Positions 62,948-64,000 of a stretch of 64,000 nt of DNA are shown here, piece after piece. A program made the position numbers and the translations under genes. This stretch comes from Taishania sp965247975 (GTDB lineage: Bacteria > Bacteroidota > Bacteroidia > Flavobacteriales_D > Crocinitomicaceae), in the NCBI GenBank assembly GCA_965247975.1, contig OZ252050.1, positions 372,001 through 436,000 on the forward strand. The letters are read 5' to 3'. The notes under the pieces were generated by a model, which saw only the letters and a program-made list of their open reading frames with translations, made no database searches and was not told the DNA's origin. Position 1 is the stretch's first letter. Each line of letters starts with the position of its first letter.

Positions 62948-64000
62948 ATGGAAAAAAGACTCCTTCTATTCAAATCTCTTTTAGTTCTAGCTGTTTTTAC
63001 GCTATGGTCTCATTTATCAGTGGCTCAATTTTATATTGACATTCATGATCCAGCATTTAATAATTATCCAACTTATTTGATAAGCTTTGTTTCCTACCCT
63101 TCCGAGGGTATAGGTTCTCCCGGACATACGTTTGTTGTTTGGGAAAGAGAAACTGAGAACGGCCCTATTACAATAGCTAAATTTGGTTTTTGGCCTGGCA
63201 ATGGCCCAAATTCAAAGGGAAGAGGGATTTTTTATGATTTTCAGCCAGGTCAAATTCAACCAGAATCTGACGAAAGTATGAAAAAAGTTGATCAGACTAT
63301 AACATTTCGTGTTGATCTCAAACAATTTGAAAGTAGTTTCAAAAAGAAAGAAGAATGGCAGAAAAAGCCTCCTGCATACACTGGATTGAACATCAATTGC
63401 ATTGCATTCATCCAAGATGTTGGATTAAGCATAGGTGTTTATTTGCCAGAGAGAACCATTACGACATTAATGCCTGAACCATATTTAAATTTTGTTGCAA
63501 AAACTTTAGCAGAAAGAAAACTCTATCTAGAAAATGGATCAGAAATTACGTCCAAAAATGATGGATCATATACTAATGGTAGGATGTACAATCATGCTTC
63601 AGGTGGCCGTTATTTTGTCGGTTCTAAAAGCGAAGTTGATTTTGGTATTATGGTCACCACCACTTATAGTATTTTTGATAGAATTGAATCCATTCGTAAA
63701 GAATACATTAATGGAGAAGTATTTTATCAAGAGTTTTATTCAGATGGAACAAATTCATCTTTTTATCGCTATCAAAATGGAAATCTATTATTTGGTTACG
63801 ACCCAAACAAGACTATTCAAAGTGGATATATTCAAACTCCAAAAGGAGATATTTATCTTGGCGAATCAATAAATGGAATTGTCAATGGAAAAGCTAGTTT
63901 ATGGGAGAATAATGGAACAAAGTACTCCTATGCTAATTTTAAAAATGGTGTTTTAATAGACTTTCTTGAAACAAATTTCAATGGTTTCAAATATTATGGC
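62948..64000 (+). CDS. Secreted protein with MORN-like repeats (3' end beyond window)
   Basis: 351 codons are visible to the right edge, open to the end. Signal peptide 1-24 (V-A-Q-F). Residues about 45-180 hold S-P-G-H-T-F-V-V-W-E-R-E, F-G-F-W-P-G and N-I-N-C-I-A-F-I-Q, a His/Cys pairing reminiscent of papain/NlpC-like or DUF4105-like folds, unproven. From about 195 on are repeats Y-x-N-G-x-x-F/Y-x-x-F/Y resembling MORN units. Not recognised as a named protein; a link with the adjacent Hachiman genes is unlikely (divergent). Confidence 0.7.
   Translation, partial: MEKRLLLFKSLLVLAVFTLWSHLSVAQFYIDIHDPAFNNYPTYLISFVSYPSEGIGSPGHTFVVWERETENGPITIAKFGFWPGNGPNSKGRGIFYDFQPGQIQPESDESMKKVDQTITFRVDLKQFESSFKKKEEWQKKPPAYTGLNINCIAFIQDVGLSIGVYLPERTITTLMPEPYLNFVAKTLAERKLYLENGSEITSKNDGSYTNGRMYNHASGGRYFVGSKSEVDFGIMVTTTYSIFDRIESIRKEYINGEVFYQEFYSDGTNSSFYRYQNGNLLFGYDPNKTIQSGYIQTPKGDIYLGESINGIVNGKASLWENNGTKYSYANFKNGVLIDFLETNFNGFKYYG

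Noticed and set aside
63534..63872. 112-aa plus-strand frame
   Set aside because: Out-of-frame shadow inside the secreted MORN-like gene.

Overview
The window reads as a low-GC Bacteroidota chromosome, most like Flavobacteriales/Crocinitomicaceae. Evidence: a type IX secretion C-terminal domain, a GLPGLI-family protein, CarboxypepD-regulatory TonB receptors, a HYC_CC_PP-type protein and promoters matching TAnnTTTG. The genus is inference only.

Positions 1-30,501 (all minus strand) form one tightly packed operon of at least 19 genes encoding an extracellular contractile injection system (eCIS; Afp/PVC/MAC/AlgoCIS type). In transcription order: DUF4255 tail terminator, an unrecognised 309-aa protein, one oversized sheath, two gp19-like tube proteins, a 50-aa DUF5908 protein, a LysM baseplate hub, a VgrG-like spike, a PAAR tip, gp25, two large baseplate proteins, a 1584-aa PKD protein, the CIS tape-measure protein and a cargo region. 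The cargo region holds a DUF4157 protein with a lytic-transglycosylase end, an LRR lipoprotein, a 142-aa orphan, an Lgt-like membrane protein, and a >1650-aa DUF4157 protein with long internal repeats and a nuclease-like motif that runs off the left edge. No AAA+ ATPase (Pvc15) is seen; it may lie outside. Dyad-symmetric sequences lie just upstream of the operon.

Positions 31,190-44,137 are mostly housekeeping and envelope genes: thyA-folA-topB, an OmpA-like protein, metK with its terminator, a metal-related set (TonB receptor, HMA protein, Cys/His-rich protein), an Nfu-type Fe-S scaffold, and a GLPGLI/outer-membrane receptor pair.

Positions 44,138-54,300 are accessory DNA: lipoproteins, an IS110 element with a candidate bridge RNA, several inverted repeats, a T9SS cargo protein, two adjacent HEPN-motif genes, a RES-like protein, and small unknown genes separated by structured spacers that look like cassette junctions.

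Positions 54,315-59,331 hold a HExxH metallopeptidase-like protein, an ECF sigma factor with a DUF2807 membrane protein, a 5-copy 115-bp tandem repeat and a transglutaminase-like protein. An initiator tRNA (59,559-59,634) is followed by a Hachiman/AbpAB-type anti-phage module (hamB, hamA), then a truncated secreted protein with MORN-like repeats at the right edge.
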